A DNA stretch of 64,000 nucleotides, taken from assembly GCA_021234155.1 (NCBI GenBank), contig JAJEKV010000017.1:8497525-8561524 (forward strand), given 5' to 3'. This DNA comes from Isoetes taiwanensis. Taxonomy: Eukaryota > Streptophyta > Lycopodiopsida > Isoetales > Isoetaceae. The notes under the pieces were generated by a model, which saw nothing but the letters and a program-made list of their open reading frames with translations, was not told the DNA's origin and searched no databases. A program made the position numbers and the translations under genes. Below, one piece after another: positions 35,669-45,741 of this stretch (its first letter is position 1; every line of letters begins with the position of its first letter).

Positions 35669-35935
35669 TTCGGCGTCATATTCTGCTCGGTGATCTCTCA
35701 CATTTTCATCCTCCGTCTCCGAACTGGAGTGCACCTCCCTACTTACTGCCGAGTTGCTTCTCCCACCATCTGTCATGCGGAGTTCTTTTCCGCAGCTTCT
35801 GTTAGGCATGGTCGGAGGAGGAGAATCTCTATTAGAGACTTCAGATTCAGATGTGGATGAAGGAGGCGGACTAATGTAATCACCTGGCCTTACACCACCT
35901 AGATGGATCCTTGCGGTTTGCTTAGTTCTAGCCAT
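35651..35935 (-). CDS. ORF with histone H3 N-terminal tail (MARTKQTAR)
   Basis: This 94-residue ORF opens MARTKQTARIHLGGVRPGDY. Numbered as in H3 without the initial Met, positions 1-8, 12, 13 and 16 are identical to the histone H3 tail. K4 is kept, while K9, S10, T11 and K14 are replaced by I, H, L and V. The rest is S/P/E-rich (PPPSSTSESE, SSSETEDEN) with no histone fold. Readers and writers of H3K4 that contact A1-R2-T3-K4 would see a normal tail, but K9 silencing marks could not be placed, so a tail mimic is one reading (inference). It starts at the only ATG that gives the tail. It is convergent with, and overlaps by 18 bp, the unknown plus-strand gene. Alternatively it is the exon 1 remnant of a retroposed or shuffled H3 gene. 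Its expression and its true C-terminus are unknown. Confidence 0.55.
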   Translation of the reverse strand: MARTKQTARIHLGGVRPGDYISPPPSSTSESEVSNRDSPPPTMPNRSCGKELRMTDGGRSNSAVSREVHSSSETEDENVRDHRAEYDAELIIGA

Positions 35936-36146
35936 GGCTTCTCAGCGGATGGCGCTTTATACTACGAACACTGACAAAAATAGACAACTGGCAAGAGATA
36001 AATAGTAAAAAACAGAAGCTAAAAGTAAAATATGATGGTAACTTTTTTAAATAATTGTAGGGAACCCTAAAAAAAATTCGGACAAAATACGGAACTAAAA
36101 AAAAACATCGGACAAATACACAAATAAAAAACCGAGATTCAAAGCG

Positions 36147-36434
36147 CTAGGCGATAGACAATTTCTTGTTGATCGCGAACTCACTAAACTTTACATTTTC
36201 CTCTTGCCTGTAGCCAACCCTAATACCATCAATGAAATAATGGAAGTCGTTAGCAATCTCCTCTGTCTCCATTAGCACTCTTAGCTCTGATAATGACCAT
36301 TCGATTTCCATTGTGGCTGTATAAATGACTTCCTCCCCTCGCCATACTCGAATATCTACCGCATCGGAGTGTCTGCTATGGTCCTCAAACGGCTCCCAAA
36401 AAGTTGTGCAGCCTCTCTTTTTCTGTTTCCTCAA
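36147..36434 (-). CDS. Unknown small minus-strand ORF (second copy)
   Basis: About 95 residues: a basic start, then VDIRVWRGEEVIYTATMEIE, WSLSELRVLMETEEIANDF, HYFIDGIRVGYRQEENVKF and a stop. The alternating strand-helix-strand feel suggests a small alpha/beta domain, but I do not recognise it. The listed start is a TTG; the first copy suggests the frame continues upstream through EETEKERLHNFLG. It lies about 210 bp upstream of the H3-tail ORF on the same strand, so the two may form one transcription unit. Confidence 0.35.
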   Translation of the reverse strand: MRKQKKRGCTTFWEPFEDHSRHSDAVDIRVWRGEEVIYTATMEIEWSLSELRVLMETEEIANDFHYFIDGIRVGYRQEENVKFSEFAINKKLSIA

Positions 36435-36469
36435 ACGGTAAGGCTGAGTCAGTTGATGCTGTTAGCAAG

Positions 36470-38438
36470 AAAAAACCCTCAGGGGATGCCATGCATAACA
36501 AGATCCAGCACGGTTTAGGACTTGGTGCAAATATCATTTCCGTTCCAGAAACACAAGATATAGAGGGCAGAACATGACAACGATCAGGTAAATTTCATAG
36601 TACATGCTTAAATTTAAGTATATCTTTACCACAGAATAAATGGCTTGGAACACATGTTTCTCTATAAATACATGAGGTCTACAGTGCTCGAAAGAAGCTC
36701 TGCCCCTAAATATACCCTTATATGGTCTGTATTCTGTCGTTGATGCTTATTATTTTTACTACATTTGGGATCTACATTATGTTCATACTTCTCCTTCTAT
36801 TTTAAGCTAGGACTAATGATTTAAAAATGGGCTACAAGGGGTGAAATGTGATAAACTGAGAGTAATCACACGTACCTTTTGGTCCTTCAATCATTACCAG
36901 TTTCCTGCTAATGTTTTGTTGATTGGCTGCAGGTACGAATTACTCTCCTTTCCTTGTCGCTCTATTGCTTAGTTGGTGTTTGGCTGTGCCAAGATGATGA
37001 ACAGAAATAATGCTGAGACAAGAAAGAGGGAGCATGCATCTGGCTTTACCATTATCTCTATACGTTTATTTATGTAGTTTCTGCTTCTATTATTTTACAC
37101 TTAATATGAGATAGGCCAAAACAGGTTTTTTTTAGTTAAAATGGCTATATGTTAAATAACAAGCCATGTTTAGTACCCATGGGTTCAGAAACCTTTTTTT
37201 TGGATAGACTCATCTACTATTGCAGTCATATAGCAGACTTATTACAGGGTATCCATATAATGTAAATTTTGATCTGACCTAGTCTATCATATCAGTGACA
37301 GGACATGAAATGTTCATTCAATTTATTAAAGTAAATCATTTGGTAATTGCTTCTTTAACATTTTGTACTCAGTGTAATCGAAATTCTGAATGAAGGTTAA
37401 TTCTCCATAAGGTTGTACAAAAAATGATTAAAGGGCTGCATGCTAATAAATATGCCCCACCTAAGTGCTGCCCCTGTTTTATAAAACCTTGGCTGTAATA
37501 TCATTTCAATATACAGAGAGAAACATTGTGCATTGGCTTTCTGAGGTTCACATACTTAATATAACAGATAATTATAATAAAGGTTGTATCTGACATAGCA
37601 CTGTGATTGTGCACTATAGATGACAGGATAAATAATAGATACAAGTCTTTGAACCTCTTCTGATAAACAAAATAAGTTACCCCTTATCACTGGTATTATG
37701 AGCACACAATTACAGATAGTTAGATCTACTTGTAAACCTGGAATTACAAGTATGAGTTAGGTCCACACAAGATATACATATCACAATAGTTCAGACCAAT
37801 ATCTGAGTGTATTTTGTAAATAGATACTGAGTTCCAGTATTACAGAGAGTTCTTTCTAAGAAAATCTTAAGGCAGTTTGTAGCACAAATGGTCTATTGTA
37901 TACAATGGCTTAAGAGACTAAATACCGCATATATTTTTTAATTAAGCTGGCATCTTGAGTTATCAAGTGAGTCTAAAGGTTTTTCTATAATAAGGATGTT
38001 ATATTATGGTTTGTATGAAGGATCTTATGATTTGATAAAGAAACTAAGGAATTAAAGTACCATCTAAGACTGCCTAGGCTTTGTATGGATTGATCATGCT
38101 GTATAAGGATTGACTTATACAGACGTTAATTCTAGTTGGGCTTTTGTCTAAAGCTATACTTGAACTCACTAGTCTTACTGGTGATGCTCTTTTCCTTTAG
38201 TAAATAGGGGATTATAGGCATTATAAATACATATTTCTGGGACTAACCATGACTGATTCTTTATTTAAAATGTTCATGTAACAGGATAATACAGAACTTT
38301 TAGATGATGAAGGGTTTAAATTGAATACATGGAACAAAGAACTCATGGCTCTTGGATATGCCGAGGGTAACATGGAATGGCCATGCAACGTCGTACAAAC
38401 CTTGATATGCTGCATCAAAGATAAAAGGGTACACGAGC
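36470..38438 (+). mobile_element. Penelope-like element, exon-intron-exon unit before RT (second copy)
   Basis: Exon remnant to 36,587 (GDAMHNKIQHGLGLGANIIS, then SIPETQDIEG-like), intron 36,588-38,284, and exon from 38,285 (DNTELLDDEGFKLNTWNKEL, then CCIKDKR). It is equivalent to 24,832-26,796. It supplies the left member of a pseudo-LTR-like pair around the reverse transcriptase, with 40,931-41,551 plus 62,057-63,351 as the right member. Confidence 0.55.
36588..38284 (+). other. Intron of the retroelement (second copy)
   Basis: 1,697 bp, CAG|GTAAAT to GTAACAG|GATAAT, nearly identical to 24,950-26,642. No ORF of note. The right-hand copy of this intron was the target of the LINE. Confidence 0.6.
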
Positions 38439-38844
38439 ACCATTCTAGAATGGGGCGAGCATGCATGTCTTGCATGCATGCATGCGGCGCATGCCCTTTC
38501 TGGTTGGGAGTTCGCTATTTTAGGCGCGGTTCTGCATCAACGTCTCATCGGCGCTTCCTCTTCTCTCTCAGCAGTACTTATTCTCTTTTCTTTGAACCCA
38601 CCCTCCCCCCCCCTTCTTTGTTTATTGTATTTGTCGCCTGGCATGCGTGACCAGCCCCTCTATTTGAAGAGGTTTTTGTTTTATTGTCGTGTGGCACGCG
38701 TGATCAGCCCCTCCACTCTGGGAGGTTTGTTTTGTCACGTTTTTTTTGTGTTGGTGATGTGCAGGTACAGGTTGGCGCGGCATCTGTTTTTGGGTTTTGG
38801 GAGCGATTTCTCTGCCTTACGTTTGTCCAAGCCCCTTGCCGAAG

Positions 38845-38909
38845 GCTTATCACTAGGGTTTTTCCTCGAAAACCCGAAAGGGCGGGGTTTTTTAATCCCG
38901 GTGATAAGC
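38845..38909 (+). ncRNA. Structured stem (second copy), upstream of RT ORF
   Basis: The perfect 9-bp outer stem GCTTATCAC/GTGATAAGC encloses GGGTTTTTCC...GAAAACCC and a possible CCC-GAAA-GGG tetraloop hairpin. Inner bases differ from the first copy while the outer stem is unchanged. It could be a regulatory or priming structure of the retroelement transcript; a known ribozyme class was not recognised. Confidence 0.3.
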
Positions 38910-39057
38910 TTTCGGCAGGTACACCAGCCAAACATCTATTAGCATTGTATTTTATGGGGTCCAAATTATATAATTGGATATTCCCTTTATTTTTCATGGG
39001 TAGTTCGCATGTGTGCGGCTGCTACCCACTATCCACCATTGTAGAAAATCTGCTGAG

Positions 39058-40272
39058 ATGAATGAGAAGCCTAGTCTAGTCGGGCGGTTTGTTGGTTTCA
39101 TGCGAGCCCCATTCTAGATTACAGAGATTGCTGATATCATCACTGCAGTTCTTAATGACATAACAGAAGCATGGCCTGATATCTCTAAAATGCTTTGTGC
39201 TAAGGTCAGTACTATATTCCCTCATAGTGTCAACTCTAATTGGATGGTTAATTCTGTTTATGATGTCATCATAAACCTTCCTAATAAAATCCATGAAGTT
39301 TATGTAGCAGACATAACAAAATGTCATGAGATAATCCCATTGCTTGGAGATAAGGGCATTTGTAAAGTCATCACCTTGGTTATAGAGACTGCATGGAGAT
39401 GGAACAAAAGCAAGCACCATAAGAATGAGATATGGGTAAAAAGGACTAAAGATAACAAATTTATAGCCAAATGGTTTAAATATGTTTCCACTAGTGAATG
39501 CTGGACTAGAATGGGCTGTCATACTTTTATAAATGCTAATTGTTGGCTTTTAACCAACTGCTTTATCCATATGGGCAATAAATCTTGGAGACAGGTCAGC
39601 GGTATCCCCATGGGATTCTCTTGCAGTCCATGCTGGGGTAACCTCTTTTTGGCATGGTTTGAAATGAGTTCCATCAAGGAACTAGCAAAACAAGGCAGGC
39701 ATAAAGAGATGGAAATGTTTAAATATGTCTACAGATATATGGATGATTTATTGGCCTTAAATTGCCCCATCATCAGAAACTTTTTGGAAAAGGTCACTGT
39801 GGGAGCCAATAATTATGTATGGATCTATGACCTAGACACTATAGAAATCAAAGAGGAAATAGGAAAGCTACATGGGACAGAAAGTAAATACTCATATGGA
39901 CAGAAAGCTAACTTTCTTAATCAGTGTATTGAGATTATTGGGAGAACAAATGGGTCATATTGGACATATAAATATGATAAGAGAGACTCTCTGCCATTTA
40001 CTGCTTTGAAGTACATTCACGCCAGTAGTTGTCGGCCATACCATCAAGCTCGTAATGTTATCCTATCACAGATCTTGCCATTCATGTATATTAACTCATG
40101 CCCTGTTAAAGCAGGTTCAGACATTGTTAAATTGATACGACACTTCATAGATAATGGTTTTGACCGTTATGGCTTAAAGAGCAGAATGATCAAATATATC
40201 CATTGCAGTAATTTCCCTGGTATCAAGTATGACATTGAAGTATTGAAGCAAGAGATTATCCACAATATCTGA
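39058..40272 (+). CDS. Penelope-like reverse transcriptase
   Basis: The uninterrupted part (39,118-40,272; first internal ATG 39,190, 360 residues) carries RT palm motifs. Motif B is WRQVSGIPMGFSCSPCWGNL at residues 131-150, and the catalytic YRYMDDLLAL lies at about residues 182-191. After these comes a thumb-like region FLNQCIEIIG, KYDKRDSLPFTALKYIH, SSCRPYHQARNVILSQILPF and LIRHFIDNGFDRYG. Such a thumb is typical of Penelope-like retroelements rather than LINE or LTR types. An in-frame TAG at 39,115-39,117, shared by both copies, separates a short upstream segment (MNEKPSLVGRFVGFMRAPF). No GIY-YIG endonuclease was found in the window, so the element is truncated, carries it elsewhere, or belongs to an endonuclease-lacking group. 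A cellular RT-related (rvt) gene is a less likely alternative. Confidence 0.7.
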
Positions 40273-40930
40273 GGTAATGTGTTTAAATTTTATAAGGTTC
40301 TGAGTGAGTAGGCAGTTGCTAAAGAGAGTGGTATGACCTCAACTGTAATGGTAGGGGTCAACCCTCTCTATAATTACAGGTTTATACAGAGGTCTTAACA
40401 TTTCCTTCGGGAGGTGGTAGGGTTTTTTTTCTTTAGAAATATGATGATTTGTCCTGTAGGGAACTATAACCTACTCCAGTAAACATATCTTTAAATTCAG
40501 TAATATATAGAGAACCTTTAGGACTATTGATTATAGAAGGGATTCTACTTTTAAGGTATACCCTTAAGTGTATATGTGAAGCTTTTAAACCTTGACTATT
40601 AATTATGGTCAGATACGAGATATCTTAGGATTATATTACACAAAACGAGGTTTTTTTCACCTTAAGGATATTCGTGGAGAATAGTAGTTTACAGCCAGAC
40701 AACGGATCTAATGGCCGGATGACCAGCCAATAGCCTTTAAGACATGTTTGCATTCCCAATGATCTGAGGTATGAATTCTTGGCAGAGTTTTACAGTGCCA
40801 CTTGCATTAGCATTAGTATTCACAGATTTTCTGCTGGAAAAGATTGCCTCGAGACTATGAAACTTATGAAGAGCAGAGATATTTTTGACCTCGACTATAG
40901 ATTTCGTATAACCTTAATAGCTACACACAA
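40273..40930 (+). other. Retroelement spacer downstream of RT (second copy)
   Basis: AT-rich sequence matching 28,611-29,245, with a 30-bp segment (around 40,320-40,345) not present in the first copy. No gene recognised. Confidence 0.5.
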
Positions 40931-41234
40931 ATGGATTCATATTCCGACCCTGATAATTTTATATCTTCCTCTGATCTTGAGCGCCTCAATATAGTGCACA
41001 TTGAAAAAGAAATTCTGTGGTGTAAGGAAAACCTTGATAACGGCCTTAGCAGTACTCTGATGGCTAAAGAAAATGACACTCATGGACAGAAACGTGGTAA
41101 GGCTCAAGAAAAAACCCTCAGGGGATGCCATGCATAACAAGATCCAGCACGGTTTAGGACTTGGTGCAAATATCATTTCCATTCCAGAAACACAAGATAT
41201 AGAGGGCTTTGTATCAGAACATGACAATGATCAG
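40931..41234 (+). CDS. Penelope-like element small exon (second copy)
   Basis: It encodes MDSYSDPDNFISSSDLERLN, then VHIEKEILWCKENLDNGLSS, MAKENDTHGQKRGKAQEK, and after a one-base difference in an A run GDAMHNKIQHGLGLGANIIS and GFVSEHDNDQ, ending at donor CAG|GTAAAT. It is acidic overall with no known domain; in phase it would join DNTELSDDEG of the exon after the intron. In this copy the intron is split by the LINE at 41,551. Confidence 0.45.
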
Positions 41235-41551
41235 GTAAATTTCATAGTACATGCTTAAATTTAAATATATCTTTACCACAGAATAAATGGCTTGGAACAC
41301 ATGTTTCTCTATAAATACATGAGGTCTACGGTGCTCGAAAGAAGCTCTGCCCCTAAATATACCCTTATATGGTATGTATTCTGCCGTTGATGCTTATTAT
41401 TTTTACTACATTTGGGATTTAAGACCCTAAGTTACATCATGTTTATACTTCTCCTTCTATTTTAAGCTAGGACTAATGATTTGTAATGGGCTACAAGGGG
41501 TGAAATGTGATAAACTGAGAGTAATCACATGTACCTTTTCGCCCTTCAATC
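41235..41551 (+). other. Intron 5' part, truncated by LINE insertion
   Basis: Same sequence as the start of the introns at 24,950 and 36,588. It ends with the LINE target-site word CTTTTCGCCCTTCAATC (41,535-41,551). The intron resumes beyond the LINE at 62,057. Confidence 0.75.
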
Positions 41552-41718
41552 TTTTTTTTTAATTGAAGGCTGAAGTATATTAAAATCCGTATAGTAGAAA
41601 TACATAAAAAGCTATTAAAAGCTTTTTTCAAAATAACCTTTAGGATAGGGTAGGTTGGGGACCCTGATTAAAACCGAACTATCCAAATTCAAAATAGAGC
41701 AGAAAAGTTCTTGGCAGT

Positions 41719-42039
41719 TTAAAAAACATAGCAGCTGGCTTTATGATTAGCAAGGTGATCAGTATTCACCCGAAAATCTTCTCTTCTTAGGCTCCCTCTT
41801 AGAATGATCCTTTCTTCCATCCCCTTATTGGCCACAATGAATAGGCAATAAGGGCATTTGCACAGACGAGCCTTTCCTGGATTGAATCTGTCCTTCTTGT
41901 CTTTTGCAGTGCAGAGGATATATCTTTTCTCATCAAAGTAGGAGGTGCAGGCACAATTGCATTGACACTCTTCTCCATGTTCATTAGGAACCTCGACTCC
42001 AAACTGAGTGAGCCACAATGCATTCGCGTGAATTTCCAT
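41719..42039 (-). CDS. Cysteine-rich 3' ORF of the LINE
   Basis: This 106-residue ORF lies downstream of the ORF2 end, near the LINE 3' end. It holds a dense cysteine cluster, EECQCNCACTSYFDEKRYIL followed by C, and later CKCPYCLFIVANKG, which looks like paired zinc-binding knuckles or a zinc ribbon. Plant L1 elements normally end after the zf-RVT region, so a separate cysteine-rich module could be a C-terminal extension of ORF2 in another frame or an extra protein. In the first copy (about 30,060-30,340) it is broken by small changes. Confidence 0.45.
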   Translation of the reverse strand: MEIHANALWLTQFGVEVPNEHGEECQCNCACTSYFDEKRYILCTAKDKKDRFNPGKARLCKCPYCLFIVANKGMEERIILRGSLRREDFRVNTDHLANHKASCYVF

Positions 42040-42114
42040 CTCAGCCTTTTAAACATGATCAAAGTGCTACCTGCAAACAAAAAGAGAACCAGCATTAAAG
42101 AATATAATTGAGCC

Positions 42115-45100
42115 TTAATTTTGATTCCCATAAACTTCCAAAACCCAATTTATGTCATATTGGACTTGTTTAATTATGGCATTGGGCCAGATGATTTCCT
42201 CCTTGAAAATCAAGGTATTTCTTCCTTTCCACATTCTCCATAGGAGAATATACCTCCTCCATTCGACTGGGTTATCAGGGAAAAAGAACTCAATAGCTTG
42301 CATATTGGACAGGCCAGGAATATTTAGCTCAGTTTCTTCTAACTCTAGAATCCATTCTGCCCATAGGCAATTTTTAAACAAATGTTCTTCATCTTCCTGA
42401 TCCTGCAAACACCTAACACAAATGTCAGAATTAGACATGTTGAGTCTCCATCTCTTTCTGTTGGTAGCAAGGGCTCTATGCCAAAGCTGCCACATGAATG
42501 CCTTGATTTTTGGATGAATTGGACTTTTCCACATAAAGGTCAAGTACCTGGATACTCTGTCAGGGTCAATATTCCATTTCCTATGAATGGATATTTCTTG
42601 GCGCCTGTTGAGATACCTGTAGGCCAAATTCACTCTGTAGCCACAAAATCCATTAATATGCCAAAATATATTAGTATCATGCCATTCTCCAATTGCCAAT
42701 CTCTGAGAGATACTATTGAAAAGCTGCCTGGAGTCATCTCCTAGACTACTAAGAGTGGATTCTTGGTAATCAAAATCATCAATAATGTCCCTAATATAGA
42801 TTATTCCTCTATTAGTCCACTGCTTGGTTAACTTAGGGAAATTAGTGGCTAGACACATATTAGGGTCGTCCAAAATAAGAGAGGGACTCCAGAAAATAGG
42901 CTGATCCTATGAAAGACCTTCTTTCCATGTGTAGATACCTTTAACCTTTAGCCACGCTCTAATCCATTTCTTGATAATCAGAGGCATGGTGGCAGGAACA
43001 GTAAAATCAAAGTAGATGCTATGAGGCAACTGCATTTTGAGATTTCTCCAGCCAAAGGGATGACACTTTTCAATATAATGGGAAATGAGAGCACTCACAG
43101 AGTGGTTGATCTGGTTGTTGCAGGCCCTGAAAAAGTATTTTGCAGACAAAGCAGTGGCCTGCTTCTCAATATTAATGACTCCCAGACCTCCCTTCTTTTT
43201 ATGTTTGCAACATTCCTCCATAGAGATGGGGATCCAGCACCTCCTGCTAGATCCACCTGCAATGAACCTTCCAATGATACCTTGCATTTAGGGGCCATAA
43301 TAATGGAGTATTGGTAGACCTGAGAAGAAGAAATGACTGAGTTTGCCAGAATGGCTCTCCCATTTTTAGATAAAAATTTGGAATTAAGGGAGTCAACCTT
43401 TCTGTAGAATTTTGTCTATCAGGTCTTCCCAGAGGTCACAAGCATTAATTCTAATAGCATAAGGAATACCTAGAATTTTCGTTTTAGTATTAGGGGAGAG
43501 ATACATACATCCCATTCTTGCAGCTGCATGCTCACCCTCTTCTTGATGCCTTGAGATTAACTTGGTCTTGTTGGGATTAATTTTGCACCCCGAGCATTTA
43601 CCAAAGTCTTCCAGGATAGCTTGGGTATTCTGTATGGACTGATCCTCCAAATGTAGGAATAAGAAGGTATCATCTGCAAAGTGGACATTAAGAATCTCAT
43701 TTGCCTCCTGGGAGGGGAGACTGAAACCCTTGATTAACTGGAGGTCTTTTGCCCTCTTGAAATTATTGTTTAACCCTTCCATCACAATTAAGAATAAGAA
43801 GGGTGCAAGAGGGTAGCCTTGCTTGACTCCCCTTTTAATATCAAAGAATGGACTGCATTCACCATTTATAAGAACAGCAGATCTAGAATTCTTAAGAATA
43901 GCTAGGAAGACAGAGATTACATTATCAGAGAATCCAAGTTTCTTACAGCACCAGCAAAGAAAAAGCCCAACTTACCGTGTCAAAGGCCTTTGTGATGTCC
44001 AATTTAAGGAGGCCAATTGACTGGTTAGAAGAGATACCTAGAGATGCAGCAGCAACATTATCTAGAATATACCTTCCCCTGAGATAGGCACTTTGAGTAT
44101 TGCTGATGACCTCCTCCAGGATGGGCTTGAGCCTAGCAGCAATGGTACCTGTAATTAACTTATAAACCACATTGGTCAGGGAGATTGGTCTGTAATCAGA
44201 GAAGGTGATTGGGAGTTCAATCTTTGGGATGAGGGCAATCAAACTTGTATTAATTCTGCAGTCCAGTTGCTTAGTAGTCAAGAACTCGTTGGCCAGGGAG
44301 ACAATATCCTTACCTAGAATTTCCCAAGATTTCTTGAAGAATTCAGCTGGGAGGCCATCAGGGCCTGGAGTCTTACCATTCTCCATTTTCTGAAGAACCT
44401 TGAGCATTTCATCATAGGTAAAAGGCCTAGATAAACTATCATTCATCTGCTCAGTCACATTCTGCTGGATATGCACAAAATTCTCAATGTCTTCCCTATT
44501 AATATTTTCCTCAGTTCCCATGATCTTGGAAAAGTGATCTTTGGCAGCACACTTTAGCTGAGTGTCATTGTCAATATTGCTGCCTTTTCATAGAATACTG
44601 TATATGTGATTTCTCTTAACTCTGCCCTTAGCCTTGATGAAGAAATACTTTGAGTTACTCCTCTCATCTTCCTTGAGTTCTTTTACCTTTGCCTTGATCT
44701 TCCAGCCTCTAGCAATTCTAATTTCCTCTCTTTCAATCTGAATTTTGATATCATCTTTTTGTTGACCCTGAGCCAAGTTTAACTGGGTTCTTAGGTCCTG
44801 AAGATGGCCAATGTTACTTCTATGGACTTCTTTTCCCCAAACCTTGAGCCAATTCTTGATCCTTTTGGATACCTTTACCCACCAGTCCATCCATCCCCTA
44901 TTACCAGTAGGCTTATCCTCTTGAAAGATGATCTGTTGAAGGTTAGGCAAAAAAACATCCTGCTCGAGAAGATTAGTATTCAGATTAAAATAAGAATTTC
45001 TTTTCCTCTGAACACTGTTACCACATATGCTAATAAGTTGAGGGAAATGGTCAGAGAGAGTGTAATTGGTTAGATTAGTGACCCTAGAGCTATTACTCCA

Positions 45101-45741
45101 TAAGGTTTCACTGAGATAAAATCTGTCATGGAGACAACAAACTGGCTGATTTCTGTGATCACTCCAACTGAAAGAATGGGGAATGACCCTGGCCAAAGAG
45201 AGATGGTGAGAGGAGAGGAGAGAATTCCAGCTTGAGAACTCATTGTCAGTCAGAGGTCTGAAATTAGTACTTCTCATATAACTATGGGTGACCATATTAA
45301 AATCCCCAGCTAAAATGCATTCATCATAGGAAATTCTTTCTAAACTCCTATTTATGACATCCCAAAGGCTAACTCTGTCAGGGGGTTGATGACAAGCATA
45401 TACATTAATGAAAACAATCCTTTTAACACCTACTTTCCCATGGATCATCTGCCATCTCCTACTGTTATCATTAACCATCTGAATATCTTCAAGGTTGAGT
45501 CTATTACTCCAAGCTATAGTAACGCCAGCAGAAGTATTATTAGCTTTGAGAGACCAATGCTGAAAGTTAGCAGGCAGACATCTTTAATTATTGAGTTGAT
45601 ATTGTCATCATGAATCTTATGCTCTTGGAAAAAAATAAAATCAAGGTTCATAGAACTGAGGCAAACCTTCAATCTACCTCTTTTGAGATTCGAATTGATG
45701 CCTTGGATATTCCAAGTGATACCTTTAAGACTTATACCCAT
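42115..45741 (-). pseudogene. LINE ORF2: endonuclease-reverse transcriptase polyprotein
   Basis: The start is ATG at 45,741 (MGISLKGITWNIQGINSN), overlapping the last 17 bases of ORF1. APE-type endonuclease: WNIQGIN, FFQEHK, LAGDFNMV (near 45,310) and LSDHFPQL (near 45,050). RT: GKTPGPDGLPAEFF, SDYRPISLTNVVYKLI, SAYLRGRYILDN, LDITKAFDTVSWAF, then FADDTFLFLH (near 43,680) and GCKINPNKTKL. C-terminal: FMWQLWHRALATNRKR and CVRCLQDQEDEEHLFKNC, the zf-RVT signature. The frame is broken near 45,550, 43,940, 43,800, 43,390 and 42,890, some possibly by sequencing error, so the enzyme is probably inactive as written. All catalytic motifs I can place are intact. The protein nicks target DNA and copies its own RNA there. 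Confidence 0.85.

Larger units (their letters stand above)
33371..45083. repeat. Tandem duplication, right copy (11.7 kb)
   Basis: Direct repeat of 21,733-33,366. This copy has the longer intact reading frames (360-residue reverse transcriptase, 252-residue LINE fragment), which indicates better sequence accuracy. On the right it continues into the rest of the LINE without a break, so this is the copy in original context at its right end. Confidence 0.9.
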
